This document shows, one piece after another, positions 11,382 through 22,985 of a stretch of 64,000 bases of DNA. The translations under genes and the position numbers were made by a program. The notes under the pieces are model-generated. The model saw only the letters and a program-made list of their open reading frames with translations. It had not been told where the DNA came from and made no database searches. Each line of letters begins with the position of its first letter. Position 1 is the stretch's first letter. The DNA comes from Diplocarpon mali (Eukaryota > Ascomycota > Leotiomycetes > Helotiales > Drepanopezizaceae), in assembly GCA_024741835.1 (NCBI GenBank), contig JAENRP010000065.1, positions 1 to 64,000 of the forward strand. Reading direction: 5' to 3'.

Positions 11382-11731
11382 TTCTATTTTAATTGTTTTT
11401 ACGATTCTATAGCTTAGTTATTTGTTTTACTAGTTTCGTTTTCTAACTCCTAGGCCTANNNNNNNNNNNNNNNNNNNNNNNNNNNNNNNNNNNNNNNNNN
11501 NNNNNNNNNNNNNNNNNNNNNNNNNNNNNNNNNNNNNNNNNNNNAAAAAAACTCTTCTTTTTTTTTCTTTTACCTTTAATAATAATATAGCCCTAGTTTA
11601 GGCCTTTTAATATATTAGTTTTCTCGCACTTAGGATTTGCTAATAATTGATATACTATTGCCTTAACCTATATTATTTTGTATTCTTTGCTAATAGTAGT
11701 AGGGGCTACTACTTTTATTATTTAAGATATA
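11382..11731 (+). other. GB copy 1 3' UTR with assembly gap
   Basis: Non-coding tail between orfB2 and the 3' LTR. It begins a GC palindrome at 11446 (ACTCCTAGGCC) that is cut off by a run of N (11459-11544). The collinear stretch in copy 2 (29730-29751) is only about 20-25 bp, so the 86 Ns probably overstate the missing sequence. Nothing else of note. Confidence 0.8.
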
Positions 11732-11979
11732 TATAGAGACTTAAGAAGGATAGGTCTTGTAATATATATTATATAATTAGCGTAGGATAGTAGGAGGATA
11801 AAAGGGCCATCTTCTATATATAGAGATAGCGCGCATTACTATAAGTACTAAATATACCCTATACTTAGGACTTATTCCTAATATCTTATTTAAGAGAGCC
11901 CGCTTGTAGTACTTCCTCCTCTTGTTTTTAGGTCTTCCCTTAGGCCTATTCTTATGTTGTCTCCCCTCCCTCTTTTATA
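11732..11979 (+). repeat. 3' LTR of GB copy 1
   Basis: 248 bp, starting TATAGAGAC and ending TTTTATA (TG...CA before RIP). Matches 14956-15201 and 29937-30183. The right flank CTAATAGACG is RNase H of Copia A1. Confidence 0.88.
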
Positions 11980-12193
11980 CTAATAGACGATTCGGCTAAT
12001 TATTATAAAGAATAAAAAGATTAAGATAAGCCTTTGATATATCGAAATTAGTAATATATAGATCTACTAGGAGTACTAGAAAGGAAGCTTTTAGATAATC
12101 TACCTCCTTATTAAAGAGATATATATAGATAGGCTTATTAAGAACCTGGACTATTAGAAGTTTAAAAGCTTTATTTATTTATTAAACCTCTAG
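11980..12193 (+). pseudogene. Copia A1 RNase H, C-terminal end
   Basis: Last part of the Copia RNase H/Pol protein. With stops read as Gln/Trp it follows the family pattern ..T-[IR]..A-[FL]-D-I-S-K-[SL]-V-I.. then L-[LP]..K..I..L..T-[WL], ending with L-L-N-L and a TAG at 12191-12193. The same stretch continues uninterrupted from RNase H in A2 (32196-32414). The N-terminal remainder lies beyond the inserted GB copy, outside the window. Non-functional. Confidence 0.7.
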
Positions 12194-13655
12194 AGCTTTT
12201 AAACAATTGTTTAATAACTTGCACTTACTAGCAAGTAGTTACTTATTACTAAGAGACTTATACTTATAAGCTTTTACTCTCTTATAGTTATATTTATTTG
12301 TTTTCTCTTATAAAGCGTATTATAGAAGCTTTTCCTTTTTTAAAAATATAGGATAGGTAACGTTCTTAAGCTGCTATTATAGGGCGCGACCCTCTCTTAG
12401 ATTCTCTTAGCTAAGGCTAAGAGCCGCAAAGCCATAGCTATAAGCTTTGTATAGATCTCCTCTTAAGAGAGGCCTAGAGGCACTCCCTTAGCTAAAGGCC
12501 TGCTGGCAAATATACTAGCGATAGTAGGGGCGAAGGCAAGGGGTGCGGCGAGGGCGGCGGGAGCAAGGATAGGCGCGGTAATAGCAAGGGCTAGAAAGAT
12601 AAATAGAAATATAAAAGGGTTGGCGGCGGCGGCGGCGGCAAGGATAGGAGCGGCGGCGGCGAGCGAGGGGAATAGGGCGGCAAAGGATAGGCTAGCGGCA
12701 AACGCGAATAGTATGCTAAAAGTAGGAGAGGCAGTAGCACTACTACTCGCAGGAGTAGCAGGCCCTCTTAGCACTAGGATCCGATCGCTCTTATCTTTTA
12801 AAATCAGCCTAAAACTTAATAAGACTTAATAAAATGTACTATAGAAGCTTTAAAGCGCACCCTTTACTATATTAAGCAGTAGCGCCACCTCCTCCTTAAA
12901 GGCACTGCAGGTATAGGCTGATACAATAGCCTCTTAGGAGGCGAGGAGAAGTCCGCTAGCCTGCTAGCAGCTATTACTTAATACTATATAATAAACGCAA
13001 TGTATACTAAAGGTACTATTAAAGCACTAATAATTAAGATTGCTAATGCTCTTGCGTATAATGCAATATATATATGCGTTATCGCGCTTTATTATAGGCT
13101 TAGGCATATAGTACGCAGCAAGGGCAGGGCTCTTAGGCGGCAGCGGCGGTAGTAGCAGTAGTAGCAGAGGCGGCGGGGATAGCAGCGGCGGCTTATTGCC
13201 TAGTAGGCGCTAAGAGGACTGCGCTAAGATTATAGCTCCTATAGGAGCGCTAGCGACCTAGCGCAAAGTTAGTATAATATAGGGTATAGGGACTCTAAGG
13301 GTCTTACTTTATAAGGGCGGCCGGGGCTATAATAAGCAGGAGTTCCTTTTATATTTAAAAATTATTAGTATAAAGACGATATTTTGAATGATAAAGGAGG
13401 GTTGTTTTTAAAAGAAGGGAAGGAGAACCTCTGCGATGGAAATACTTTATAAAAAGCCTAATAGAGCATTAGCGTAGAATCGCGAAGATTCCTAAGAACG
13501 CTTATTGCCTATAGCGACCCTTCTTATTCTAGAAGGAACGACCTTTAGAAGGGCGATATATAAGATAGAGCCTCTTTTCTTTACAACTACTATTCTTTCC
13601 TTTATTTTATCTATATAGCTAAGCGATTCTAAGAGCATTGCCTAATTAAGGGGTA
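12194..13655 (+). other. 3' UTR of Copia A1 with GC-rich tracts
   Basis: About 1.46 kb without a credible gene. GC-rich simple-sequence islands at 12480-12760 and 13110-13200 (GGC/GCG/AGC triplets) stand out from the AT-rich surroundings; open frames there (12463-12774 minus, 12620-12829 plus) are low-complexity Ala runs. A polypurine tract AATTAAGGGG lies at 13644-13653, just before the LTR. Confidence 0.7.
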
Positions 13656-13852
13656 TATTATATAAAATAGGCAGAGTCTCCACTTATTCTAAAGACCCTT
13701 TATATGACTCTGCTAAGTCATAGACTCTCCCTTTTCTTTCCGAAGTCTCTTTACTATATATATATTAGATAATAATATAATTAATCATCTTCTCCTACTT
13801 CTATAAGCCTCCTGAGCGACCTAATAAAGGCCCTCCAGCCGACCGCACCACA
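13656..13852 (+). repeat. 3' LTR of Copia A1
   Basis: 197 bp, plus orientation; TATTATATAAAATAGG corresponds to TGTCGTGCAGAATGGG of the solo LTR after RIP. Ends CACCACA. The next bases AATAG are integrase of Copia A2, so A1 lies inside A2. Confidence 0.9.
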
Positions 13853-14955
13853 AATAGCTACTTATAGGTTCTTTTAATTAAGGATAAGTATAGCAGTATA
13901 CTCTAGACGTTCCTATTAAGATCGAAGGGCAAAGACGTAGTTATAAAGGTCCTTTAAGCCTTTAAAGCATAAGTGAAACGCTAATATAGGCTATCTATTT
14001 ATAAGATTAGGCAAAATAATAACACTTTAATAATCTCCTTAAGGGAAGACTCTTTTATAAAGTACTAAAGATAGGTAAAAGAGGAGGGAATCGATTTAGA
14101 GCTTACTCCTACCTATATATACTAACTAAATAGAGGCGCAGAGCAAGTAGGAAGGGAGTTGATTGAATGTTCTATTAAAATAAGGATCTACGCCAGGCTT
14201 TTAGTAAGCCTTTGGCCAAAGGTTATAAAGGCTGCTATATACCTTTATAATATTTCCCTACTTACTAAGAAGAAGATGATCTTATTAAGCAAGGCTCTCT
14301 ATAATTAGTTCAAGCAGTATTTTCGATTCTATAAGCCGCTGCTTATTAAGTAGATGATAGTAAGCTTAAAGCCTAACTAGAGTCGCATTTATATATATAG
14401 TACTTACGTATACCTTTTAATTAAAGAGAAGGAGGCGGAAAGGGATCGCCGAACCTTTAATATTGAATTATAAAGGCACTTAAGTTACTTAATTGGATAT
14501 ATTACCTTTAATATTTATAGAATCTAGGTTCCTATACTTTAGTAAGTAATAATAACTTATAATATCGAATTTGATAAGTCTCTCTTTTATAGTCCAGAAG
14601 CTAAGCACGTAAACCCTATATCGCGCTAGGAACTTAAGACGACCCTCTAATTAATTAAAGAGGGAGAGGGAGCTTAAGACGCTAAGTTCAAAGGCATTTT
14701 CGAAGAATTAAAGCTTATTATAAGGCTGAACGCAATCACTATAGAAGAAGCTACTATATAAGAAGAGCCTATATTATAGACTAATACTACTTTATAGCCT
14801 TTAACTAATAATATAAAAGGCCTTAACTTAAATCTAAATTCTTTAAAAGACCTACTTAAAAACTCAAGGGTAGAAGCAAGCGAATTGAAAGCCACTTTGC
14901 TAATCTTTAAAAAGGCAAATGGCGACTAAAGCTTAGGGGTAATAACTCCCTATAG
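13853..14955 (+). pseudogene. Copia A2 integrase fragment
   Basis: Integrase core and C-terminal region of a Copia Pol. The catalytic Glu motif L-N-R-G-A-E-Q-V-G-R-E-L-I (near 14120-14160) is intact. It is followed by the usual L-W-P-K-V-I-K-A-A-[IY] and Y-N-I-S-L-L-T-K segments and an F-D-K-S-L-F-Y-S-P block. Stops are TAA/TAG only. 5' cut by Copia A1, 3' interrupted by GB copy 2; Pol resumes at 30184. The antisense copy in A3 (about 35480-36600) confirms continuity across the GB insertion. Confidence 0.82.
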
Positions 14956-15201
14956 TATAGAGACCTGAGATAGATAGGTCTTATGATATATATCACATAA
15001 TCGGCGCAAGACAGTAGGAGGATAAAAGGGCCATCTTCTATATATAGAGACAGCGCGCGTCGCTATAAGTACTGAATATATCCTATACTTAGGACTTGTT
15101 CCTAATATCTTATTTAAGAGAGCCCGCTTATGGTACTTCCTCCTCTTATTTTTAGGTCTTCCCTTAGGCCTATTCTTATATTATCTCCCTTCTGTTTTAT
15201 A
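14956..15201 (+). repeat. 5' LTR of GB copy 2
   Basis: 246 bp, TATAGAGACC...TTTTATA. The following TTAGTGACCTACGC is where a primer site should be; I cannot assign its tRNA. Confidence 0.88.
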
Positions 15202-15958
15202 TTAGTGACCTACGCAGGGACCGATTTCTTAAGATTTCCGTCCTTATATAATCTTATCGATCTCTTAATTCGCAAATAAGAGATTAGCCTTTTGAAAAAT
15301 ACATCTTTAAAACACTTATAGCATTTTAATCAACTTTAAAAACCTTATCCTTAATCGCTTAATTACTTAAAACTATCGATTTTCGTTTAGCAACTATTAA
15401 TAACCTTAGATTTTCCCTTTTTAGCTTTGCTTCGAAAACCCCTATTTTCTTCTTTAACTCTGAGATTTTCAGAATTTTCGGCTTCCTAATATGAAAAGTT
15501 TGGCAAACCTTATAATAGCAATCTTAAATAGCAGTAGTTTCAAGTATTTATGTAATACCAAGCGCAAACTCCAATTGGAAGTGCCTCCTTAGAATCTTTA
15601 AAAATCCGAATCTAATAATTCAGCTGCCTTAGCTTAATAAAACTCTAAAAACTGCCTTAGAATCGTCTTTAAAGACCCTTTTATTTTAAAGACTAATAGG
15701 AATTGGCTTAAAGGCTAAGAAGAACCTTATATATAAACCTTATCTTAGAAATTAGTCTTTAATTAAGTAAACCTTATCTTATTACAATTAGTTGCAACGC
15801 TCCTATTAGCTATTTAATACTTATTTAAAATCTCTTAGCAAACTCGGATTAAACTTTTAATAGAATCCGGAATTCTACTCCTAGGCCTAGCCTATAAGTA
15901 GGAGGATAAAAAGACATCTTTAAACAACTTAAGACTACTACTTACTTTTTTAATATTA
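15202..15958 (+). other. GB leader (5' UTR)
   Basis: About 750 bp between LTR and gag ATG with no sustained frame. Contains one GC palindrome at 15877-15900. Confidence 0.65.
15877..15900 (+). repeat. GC palindrome in GB leader
   Basis: ACTCCTAGGCC arm then TAGCCTATAAGTA; upstream of the gag ATG, so this copy is not coding. Confidence 0.8.
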
Positions 15959-18770
15959 ATGCTAGAAAATATTAAAAATAATAATAATTTTAAACTTTTT
16001 ACTATCCCTTTATTTAAATCTTTTCAAACTTATCCTAATTACTTTAAGATTAACTTAGATTCCGAACGTTCTTTAAGTCCTTTTGAATTTCGAAGTACTC
16101 CTCTTAGCAACTAATTACGCAATATCAAAGCTTCCCCTTTACCCCTTATAGATTCTATTAATCCAAACGGTTAATATAAAACGATAATAGCTGCATTTAA
16201 GGCTATTATTAGCCACTTTCCCTTTCCTAGTTCCCTTAATGCTTCTTACTTCATAGGAGCTAATATTACTAATTTCCTTAAGTAATATAAGGAAACTTAT
16301 TACGATTTTAGTATTTTATAAGCGGATATGATTTCTTAGCTCCCTTATAACTATAATTATATAAGTAAAGATATTATCAAATCCCTCCTTAAATAGAAAA
16401 CGCATAGTTTATAAGAACTCCTTATTAAGGCTCTTAAGTCTGAATTCTAAGAATTTAATAGATAGTAGATTCGCAATACTCTGGCTTTCTTAAAGGAATT
16501 TATTCTAATCACTCAGACTCCTATAGAACTTAAGAACTACTATTAGACTTTTACTTATATATTAAATACCTTAATTAGCTAGAAAATACTTAATAAAGTT
16601 AAAAGAGGCCGCCTTTTCTTACTTAGATTACCTACTGGCCTTTGAAATAAGATCATTAAGCATTTTAAAATTAATAAATAAGACCTTATAACCTTTGCCT
16701 TATTTAAGGAATTCTTAGCCTTTACTTTAAAATCAGATCTTAGTAAGAGAACTATTAATACTATAGAGTAGGAAAAAGCCCCTACTCCCTCTTATACTAA
16801 AGACCTTAAAAGCCTAGTCTAAGAATACTCAAAGGCTTTAAAAGTTATAGAAGAGGTAAAGAAGAACTTAGTAGTTATACCTTTCACTTGCAGGCCTGAC
16901 TTAAGAGTAAGATCCAACCTTAGAATTAAGGAACTTAAGACTTAATTTATAAAACTCTAAATCTAGAGCTTGAAAATTAGGATTAATAATCTCTTATAAG
17001 AAAAATAGCATATTTCCTAATTTAATAATAAGTAAAACTCAACCACTATAAGCCAACCTAGTAGTTCCTATTACTAGACTCCTACTTCTTATCATTTAGA
17101 ATAACTAGCTAATATAAGAACTTAATAGTTAATTAAAAGAGGAGAAGTTGATCTTAACTAACACTCTGCTAATATTAATACTATAAGGTATTAAGGAAAT
17201 AGCAATAGAAGACGACTAACCTACAACTTTTATAATAATAAAGAACTTAATTGCACTTTATATAAATATTATAACAATTACCCTCTTTTCTATCGTTTTA
17301 TTAATACTAGGATTATATATATTAATAAGTATAAGATGCTTTATATTAAAGATCCTAAGCTAGACGCTATCCCTATTAAAAAATACTAGAATCATTTATA
17401 ACTATAGACTATTCGAATAATAATATACGGTATAAAGTAGGATAAAAATTTAGCTAAACGGAAGCGCATTATCGAAATCAATTCTAAGGTCCTAACTTAT
17501 ATATATATAAGTCTAACTAATAATCTACCTAAGGGAGTGCTTATTAATTAAACTTCGAACTAGACTGCTATTAAAGTCAAAGGTATCTCTATTTTAAGGT
17601 AGGTTAATAATAATATATCTGCTAATATTAATACTACTTTTATATCTAGAAACCTTTAGAATACTTAGCGTCCTTCTAGATCTACTACTCTTTTAATACT
17701 AATAAAATCAGCTAAAGTCTAAAAATTAATATATATAACTTAGGAATCTTAATATAGAGTCTAAATACTAAAAGACACTTAATAGTCTAGAACCGCAGTA
17801 GATAAGGATAAAGCCGATATAGCAGACGAATTAATTAAAGATATAATAGATAAAGATAGCTTTAAGCTTAAAGATTAAGAAGTTAAAGTTATTGCATAGA
17901 CCCTTGACTTTAAGCGAAAGAGATAGATGTTAAAATAGGAAAAATTCGTCGATAAATACGCTAGTTTAATCGCAATAGAGAAAGTTATAGAGAATATTAT
18001 AGCCTAGCAAATTAACCTTATATTTAAAGACCTATTTGGTTTAATTAGACGCTTTGATAAAGTACTAGGAAAGTATATCCTAATTGCCTTTAAAGATTTA
18101 AATAATAATAAGGAAATGGAAATTGTAATATAAAAGAACTTTAAGAAGCACTTAGCCTTAATCAAATGTCTTTAGATTATAAAAGACAAAGGAACTTAAA
18201 GGTACTATAATATTATAGCAATAGCTTTAATATCTTAGAATATTAATCGAAATTGTTTAGCAATTATAATAAAAAGCCCTATTATTATTTATTCTATAGA
18301 AGAATCAGTTAAAGCAAAGGCTTTAATCGATTATAGTTCAGAAGTTTATATAATAATTAGAAAAGTAGTAGAAATAGCTTAATTGACAATCGTTAGCAAT
18401 CGACTCCTTATTTATTCGACTATCTCTAGATTAAAATACAATTTTAATAGATAGGTGAAAGATATAAAGGTTAAAGTTAGAGGAATTGTTAATTATATTA
18501 ACTTTCTAATAATAGAGAATTCTTCAAATGACATTCTTTTAAAAATGCCCTTTATTTTAGAATCTTAGCTAATATTTAACTATCTTAGAAATAGTCTTAT
18601 AAAAGCTAATCTTTAGAATACGGATCGATCTTTAAAAAGATAAATAGTTATCGCAAGAGATATAGCCGAATTCTAAAATAAGGTTTTGAGAAACGATTAG
18701 CTAGCATAAGGGCTAGGCTTAATACTAGTAAAAGAAGGCACTTAGCAAAGAATTATAGTAAAAGGAAGGT
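15959..18770 (+). pseudogene. GB gag-protease
   Basis: Gag of a gypsy-like element, opening with ATG 15959 (M-L-E-N-I-K-N, then an Asn run). One frame (frame 2) holds to about 18770, interrupted by Gln-to-stop changes. A Cys-rich zinc-knuckle relic near 17215-17290 has several Cys turned to Tyr. An aspartic protease site survives as A-L-I-D-Y-S-S-E-V near 18310-18345 (family L-I-D-[SC]-G-S-E-V, Gly lost). One GC palindrome at 16886 lies in phase. Pol follows in another frame, so a frameshift or separate start would be needed. Inactive. Confidence 0.75.
16886..16909 (+). repeat. GC palindrome in GB gag
   Basis: Reads T-C-R-P-D-L-R-V in the gag frame. Confidence 0.8.
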
Positions 18771-18801
18771 AAGTTTGCTAATTTTAAATAATAGCAATTT
18801 A

Positions 18802-18825
18802 ACTTATAGTCCTAGACTAGGAGTC
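18802..18825 (+). repeat. GC palindrome in GB pol, site 1
   Basis: Reads T-Y-S-P-R-L-G-V in the pol frame; also present in the third copy at 61516. Confidence 0.8.
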
Positions 18826-18963
18826 AAATCTAGAATTTTAAAGAATAGTACAATCGGCGTTTTATTAGCTTAATAATTAAGAAAAAAGAAAAATAAGGTA
18901 AAGAAGAGAGTTCGTTTTATAAATTTCGATAATTTACTAATTATTTTAAAAAACCTAAAAACC

Positions 18964-18987
18964 ACTTATAAGCTAGACCTATAAGTG
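18964..18987 (+). repeat. GC palindrome in GB pol, site 2
   Basis: Reads T-Y-K-L-D-L-stop-V in the pol frame; also present at 61678. Confidence 0.75.
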
Positions 18988-20930
18988 AAAAATAATAAAA
19001 TTACTAATAATATTTCTATCTACGCACTTTAAATTAATAATTTAGAAAATCTTTTATTTATTTTTAAAAAAGAAAATTCGGATCGTTTTATAAGATTTAA
19101 TAAAAAAGGAAAGAAGTAGAAAAGCATAGTACTAGCTAATATTCGAACTATATATAAAAGTAAGGCAGATAAAGTACAACCGGTAGATTAAGGAATCTCT
19201 AATAGCTTAAAGCCTAAAGGCTTAAATGATTGGTTTAAATAAGATAAGAAGCTTTAACCTTTAAAGCTAGGTAGCAAATTCGATAAGTTTATTATAGGCA
19301 GATTTTCTAATAAACCTATCGGATATTAGCTAATAAAAGAATGTTTCAATATGCTAAAAATTAAAGATGACTTAATAGAGTAAGAATACAAACTACTTTA
19401 TAAAACTTTAATAAATTGAAAGGATGCTTTAGCTTTTAATTAAATAGAACTTAGGCAGATTCAAGAAGAGGTTACGCCTTATATTAAGATTAAGATAATA
19501 CCTTACAAAGCTTGGTAAGAGAAAATATTCAAGGTCCTTAAAGCTCTTTAAGAAAAGGTAATCGAAATATTAAAGGATAAGCTGAAGTAAGGTATTCTTA
19601 AGTTCTATAATAGCCCTTATAAGAATAAATAGTTCTTAGTTGCTAAGAAAGAGAAGGGAACTTATAAATTAATAATAGTAGTAGTAGAGATGAACCGAGT
19701 AATTGTTAAAGACGCTAATATTCCTCCGAATATGGATAAGTTCTTGAATAAATTCATAAGATTAACCTATAGTTCTTTTATTAACTTCTTCTTTAAATAT
19801 AACTAATTTATTCTTAATATTAAATTGAGAGATATAATAGTAATTCAAACCCCTTTTAAGCTACTTTAGATAATAAGATTACCTTAAGGGGCTATAAATT
19901 CGATCGCTCAATTTATTTAAGTAATCTATAAGATACTAGTGAATTATATACTTAATATTACACTCCCTTATATAGACAATATAAGAGTAAAAGGATTAAG
20001 ATCATTTTATAACTATAAAGAAGTTCTCCTTAGTATATAATAATTTATAATAGAATACATTTAAAACCTAGACTAGGTACTTATACAATTCGAAAGGGTA
20101 AGAGCAACGGTTAGTCTAAAGTTATAATACTATCTTCTATCGATGGAAATTATTAGTTTTATTACTAATTCTAATAGCTAAAGTCCTTAGAGGGCTAAAG
20201 TACTTAAAATCGATAAATAGAAGAGGTATAATAATATAGTAGAAGCTCGCGCGTTTATTAGTATTATAGTATACTATCGCATTTGGATTAAGGATTTCGC
20301 TAAAAAGGCAGTACCTATTTACGCCTTATTTTAAAAAGGGGCTGAGTTTCAATAGGAGGAACCTTAAATAGAGGCTATAAAACAACTAAAGCAAGCGTTA
20401 CTTAAAGCGCTATATCTGATTAAAATAAACTATAGAGCTAACGCTAGGCCAATTATACTAATAGTTAACGTAAGCTTAATTAAATAGGGTACTATCCTTT
20501 AATAAGCTGATAGCTAATAGAAAAGACATTTAGCTTACTTTGAAAGTGGTCTTTAGAATCTAGCAGAGATAAAGTATAATATTACTAAATAGAAATGCAA
20601 AGGCGCTTTAAAGGTAATAAAAAAGATGAAAAGCGACCTCTATAGCATATACTTCATCTTTGAAACTAATGCTAAAGTACTAGTAGAATAATTGAATAGA
20701 GCTGTAAGCGATCTCTTAAGGGCTTTATTAATAAAATAGATTACTTAAATAAGACTAATAGACTTTAAAGTCAAATATATTCTAAGAATGAAAAACACTG
20801 CCGCAAATGGCCTTTTAAAAAGAACTTGTCCCTACTCCTTTAATTTAATTGAAAAAGATAAAATAGATATTAATAAGTAGGTAGAAAACGAAGTTAGTCA
20901 TCTATCGATATATTGCCTTAAAGGGACTCG

Positions 20931-20954
20931 ACTTACGGTCCTAGCCTGCGAGTC
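20931..20954 (+). repeat. GC palindrome in GB pol, site 3 (out of phase)
   Basis: Lies between RNase H and integrase. The pol frame crosses it as R-L-T-V-L-A-C-E-S, not T..V: the only intragenic copy in another phase. Confidence 0.75.
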
Positions 20955-22470
20955 AAATAAGAGGATTTTATTACCTAACTACTTAAGTGACTTTAAAGAA
21001 ATCGCGAAATTTTTAATTATATTTAAATGACTAAAGACAGTTGCTCTTAAGGATTTTCAAAAATTCAAAGCTAAAGCTCTAATTTATCTAATATAAGGAA
21101 GACAATTATTTAAAAGGAGTAATAACTTATTCCTTATATAACTCTACTTAAATAATGAAAAATTAAGGGCTAAAGCTATCTAGGATATTTATAAGGAAAC
21201 TAGCTATTAAGGAGTTAAGTCTACCTATTACCGACTCTTAAGGAAATTCTTTTAAAAGGGTTCTTTTAAAGACTATAAAGCTTTTGTAAAAAGTTGCGTC
21301 CCTTATTAGAAACGAAAACCTAGTTATAAAGAGAATCCCTTATTCCTAACCTAGCTATTAGGCCTTTTTTATAAAATCAGTCTTAATATTATATAAGTAT
21401 TAATAACCGAAAATAGGATTATATATTTTATTCTAATAAAGGAAGACCTATTAAGATAGCCTAAAGGACGACCTTTAAGATCTGCTAATTCTAAATCTAT
21501 TGCAAAGTTCCTTTAAGAAGATATAGTCTATCGTTATAGACTTTTTAATAGACTAACTATTAATAGAGGCCTTGAAAATAAAGAAGTAATCAAAGCTTTT
21601 TTGCGAAAATATAGTATTAAATAGGTTTAAATCTTAGTATATAACTTAAAAGCTAATAGAGTAGTAGAGCGAGGATATTGCGACATTCTTAATAGGCTAT
21701 CTAAAGTTACTTATAAAGGATTTAAGAATTAGATAAAACACTTTTATAAAATACTCTTTACTTATCGAACGATAATCTATAAACCGATTGAAGTTATACT
21801 ATTTTTCCTTATTTATAGTAAAGAGGCATAGCTCCCTCTTAAATCCTAATAGCTTATTTAAAGATTGTTTAATTATAATCAAATTCAAAACCGTTCTAAT
21901 TTACTTATAATAAGATATTAATAACTTAAGCTTTAAGATATAGATATAAAGGAAATCATTCTATAAAAGAAATAATATTAAGAAAAAGCTAAGGAAGCAT
22001 AGGCTACTTCTAAAGTACTTAAAACGTACCCTATTTAAAAAGATAATCTTATCTTAGTTTATAATATTATAAAAAGTATTAATATATTAGCAGATACTAA
22101 ACTTAACTATTGATAGCTTAGCTTATTTAAGGTTAAATCTAAGTAGAAAGAAAAGGAATACTATTCTCTTTAGAAACTTAATAAAATCGATATTAAAGGA
22201 ACTTTCGCAGCTAATCGATTAAAGCGCTTTTATTAATATAATTAAACCTTATTCCCTTTAAAAGATAAATCAGAAATTGATATAACCTCCGAATCCTTTA
22301 TAGGAACCGACGGCGATATAAGTAATTTTAAACCCTTAGATAAAGACTAAGATTTTTCTAACTTAACTTATAAGCCGGTCTTATAAGTAAAGAATATTAA
22401 AATACCTAACTAATCGCAACCTTAAGTTATTATTCTTAAAATATCCGAAGAATGCAAATAGGAATATTAA

Positions 22471-22985
22471 ACAATCTCTTAGCCTATCAATTGTCCTACC
22501 TTCTTCTAATCCTTGTTTTTACATTTTTAGCAAGGTTGCCTCCTTTATTATTTAAGATATGGATCTTTTAGGATTATCTTAAATTCTTGCCTACTTTAAC
22601 TTATTTTATATTCTTAATATTAGCCTTTAATTATAGCATTCTGTCGTGCAGAATGGGCGGAGTCTCCACTTATTCTGGAGACCCTCCACGTGACTCCTGC
22701 TGAGTCATAGACTCTCCCTTTTCTTTCCGAAGTCTCCTTACCATACATACACTAGAGAACAATACAATCAATCATCTTCATCCATATCAGCGAGCCTCCT
22801 AAGCGACCCAATGAAGGCCCTCCAGCCGACCGCACCACACATTCCTATTACTTTCTTTAAATAATAAATAAAAAGTCCAATTTCCTTAATATATATATAG
22901 CAAACCTATTGCAGCTTATATGCCCTTTTAATTCTTATATCCTATTGAACTCTCTTATTTATACTCCCTATCTTTCATAAGCAAT
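22471..22985 (+). other. pol-orfB1 spacer with inserted solo LTR
   Basis: Equivalent of 3731-4034 in copy 1, enlarged by a solo LTR. No gene. TATA-rich and CT-rich sequence precedes the orfB1 ATG at 22986. Confidence 0.6.
22642..22839 (+). mobile_element. solo LTR of Copia A with target duplication
   Basis: 198 bp from TGTCGTGCAG to ACCGCACCACA, flanked by CATTC at 22637-22641 and 22840-22844. Copy 1 has the empty site GCATTCCTATTAC near 3890. Nearly free of RIP changes and almost identical to the A4 LTR. Confidence 0.96.

Larger units (their letters stand above)
2395..11979 (+). mobile_element. GB element, copy 1 (5'-truncated)
   Basis: 3' two-thirds of the large LTR element GB: integrase, orfB1, orfB2, 3' LTR. 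It is collinear with 21140-30183. Its left side is cut by Copia A4, and any further 5' part would lie outside the window. The right end abuts RNase H of Copia A1, so this copy inserted in A1. It keeps about 700 bp of orfB1 (roughly 4795-5490) that copy 2 has lost, and lacks the solo LTR found in copy 2. All coding parts are peppered with RIP-type stops. Confidence 0.85.
18771..22470 (+). pseudogene. GB pol: RT, RNase H, integrase (Ty3/gypsy order)
   Basis: Pol of a gypsy-like element in one frame (frame 1). Reverse transcriptase runs from about 19470, with the L-P-Q-G-[AT]-N-S block near 19895 and the catalytic motif Y-I-D-N at 19969-19980 (Y-x-D-D with the second Asp mutated). RNase H follows near 20440-20800. 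Integrase, after a linker with a palindrome at 20931, has the zinc module near 21180-21310 and the catalytic-Glu segment N-L-K-A-N-R-V-V-E-R-G near 21650-21685. RT before integrase defines Ty3/gypsy. I see no chromodomain. Dozens of TAA/TAG stops; dead. Confidence 0.85.

Noticed and set aside
11980..12193. Separate DNA-transposon fragment between RNase H and LTR of Copia A
   Set aside because: At first it looked like an insert because GB1 ends exactly there, but in A2 the sequence continues RNase H without a break and ends in the family's expected C terminus.
12463..12829. Ala-rich open frames on both strands
   Set aside because: They arise from GGC/GCG simple repeats in the 3' UTR of Copia A and are not conserved at 32700-33000.
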